From positions 1 to 6,429 of the forward strand of contig JAQBNV010000122.1 of NCBI GenBank assembly GCA_028288395.1: a stretch of DNA of 6,429 nucleotides. The letters run 5' to 3'. Below the pieces are notes generated by a model. That model saw only the letters and a list, made by a program, of their open reading frames with translations. It did no database searches and was not told where the DNA came from. The stretch comes from Adhaeribacter sp. Its GTDB lineage: Bacteria > Bacteroidota > Bacteroidia > Cytophagales > Hymenobacteraceae. Position numbers and translations under genes: made by a program. Positions 6,105 to 6,429 of this stretch are shown piece by piece (the stretch's first letter is position 1; each line of letters starts with the position of its first letter).

Positions 6105-6429
6105 ATGAATAGAAAACTGAAAATGGGCATGGTTGGGGGAGGACGGGGCGCCTTTATTGGCTCGGTTCACCGGATGGCGGCCACCCTCGATGGCGAAATA
6201 GAACTCGTGTGTGGCGCCTTTAGCAGCGATCCCGAGCGTTCCAAAGCCTCGGGTGCCGATTTATATTTACCCACCGACCGGGTTTATGCTAATTTTGAGG
6301 AAATGATTCGGCGGGAAAAAGAGTTGCCCGAAGGCGTTCGCATGGATTTTGTGTCGATTGTAACGCCCAACCACCTGCATTTTGCCCCGGCCAAAATGGC
6401 TTTGGAAAATGGGTTCCACGTGGTATGCG
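6105..6429 (+). CDS. Gfo/Idh/MocA-family NAD(P)-dependent oxidoreductase, 3' end outside window
   Basis: The first 108 residues are visible. The Rossmann nucleotide loop MGMVGGGRGAFIGSVHR (7-23) opens the protein, followed by a second strand ending in ELVCGAFSSDPER (33-45) and the family block DFVSIVTPNHLHFAPAKMAL (81-100). The window stops after GFHVVC (103-108), where the catalytic E-K-P motif is expected next; the last base, G, fits a Glu codon. These enzymes oxidise or reduce a sugar, polyol or inositol carbon with NAD(P). The GGGRGAFIG loop is typical of a subgroup seen in Bacteroidota and Planctomycetota catabolic clusters. There is no signal peptide, so it is cytoplasmic. ATG 6105 is the only ATG in frame after the stop at 6048, so the start is firm. 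It is transcribed divergently from susC; a link to the same sugar pathway is inferred from position. The substrate is unknown. Confidence 0.93.
   Translation, partial: MNRKLKMGMVGGGRGAFIGSVHRMAATLDGEIELVCGAFSSDPERSKASGADLYLPTDRVYANFEEMIRREKELPEGVRMDFVSIVTPNHLHFAPAKMALENGFHVVC

Noticed and set aside
5931..6170. 79-codon minus-strand open frame spanning the end of the divergent spacer and the start of the dehydrogenase gene
   Set aside because: Its start lies inside the well-supported plus-strand dehydrogenase gene, its product has no recognisable domain, and much of it is translated from AT-rich spacer. It is best explained as a chance frame.
1..6429. CRISPR array, insertion sequence, tRNA or phage signature
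   Set aside because: No regularly spaced repeats, transposase, terminal inverted repeats, clover-leaf sequence or phage gene was seen on either strand.

Overview
The window looks like part of a carbohydrate-utilisation locus from a member of the Bacteroidota. The evidence is a SusC/SusD (RagA/RagB) outer-membrane pair, a Bacteroidota-style lipoprotein signal, the lack of a clear Shine-Dalgarno at most starts, and AT-rich spacers between genes of moderate GC. The two flanking genes, a Tat-signal TIM-barrel 'hydroxypyruvate isomerase-like' protein and a Gfo/Idh/MocA dehydrogenase with a GGGRGAFIG-type nucleotide loop, suggest an aerobic environmental lineage such as Cytophagales/Hymenobacteraceae. 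That narrower placement is inference only.

Layout from right to left along the minus-strand transcription unit: a 616-bp AT-rich divergent intergenic region (5489-6104); a complete TonB-dependent SusC-like transporter (2396-5488); 9 bp later a complete SusD-like surface lipoprotein (587-2386); an 11-bp perfect hairpin just after the susD stop (550-576); then a same-strand TIM-barrel isomerase/epimerase-like gene starting at 430 and running off the left edge. On the plus strand, the divergent Gfo/Idh/MocA oxidoreductase starts at 6105 and runs off the right edge, immediately before its expected catalytic EKP motif.

How it fits together (inference from family knowledge): SusD captures a glycan or glycoside at the cell surface and SusC imports it across the outer membrane using TonB energy. 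The exported isomerase-like protein and the NAD(P)-dependent sugar dehydrogenase would act on the released sugar or a related polyol. No glycoside hydrolase, sigma/anti-sigma pair or other regulator lies inside the window, so the substrate cannot be named. SusC lacks an N-terminal STN signalling domain, so control by a FecR/ECF trans-envelope cascade is unlikely.

I see no new biological system here. The main points worth a second look are non-coding: a 26-bp near-perfect palindrome upstream of susC, a GGG/CCC inverted repeat just upstream of the dehydrogenase, and the hairpin dividing susD from the isomerase gene.
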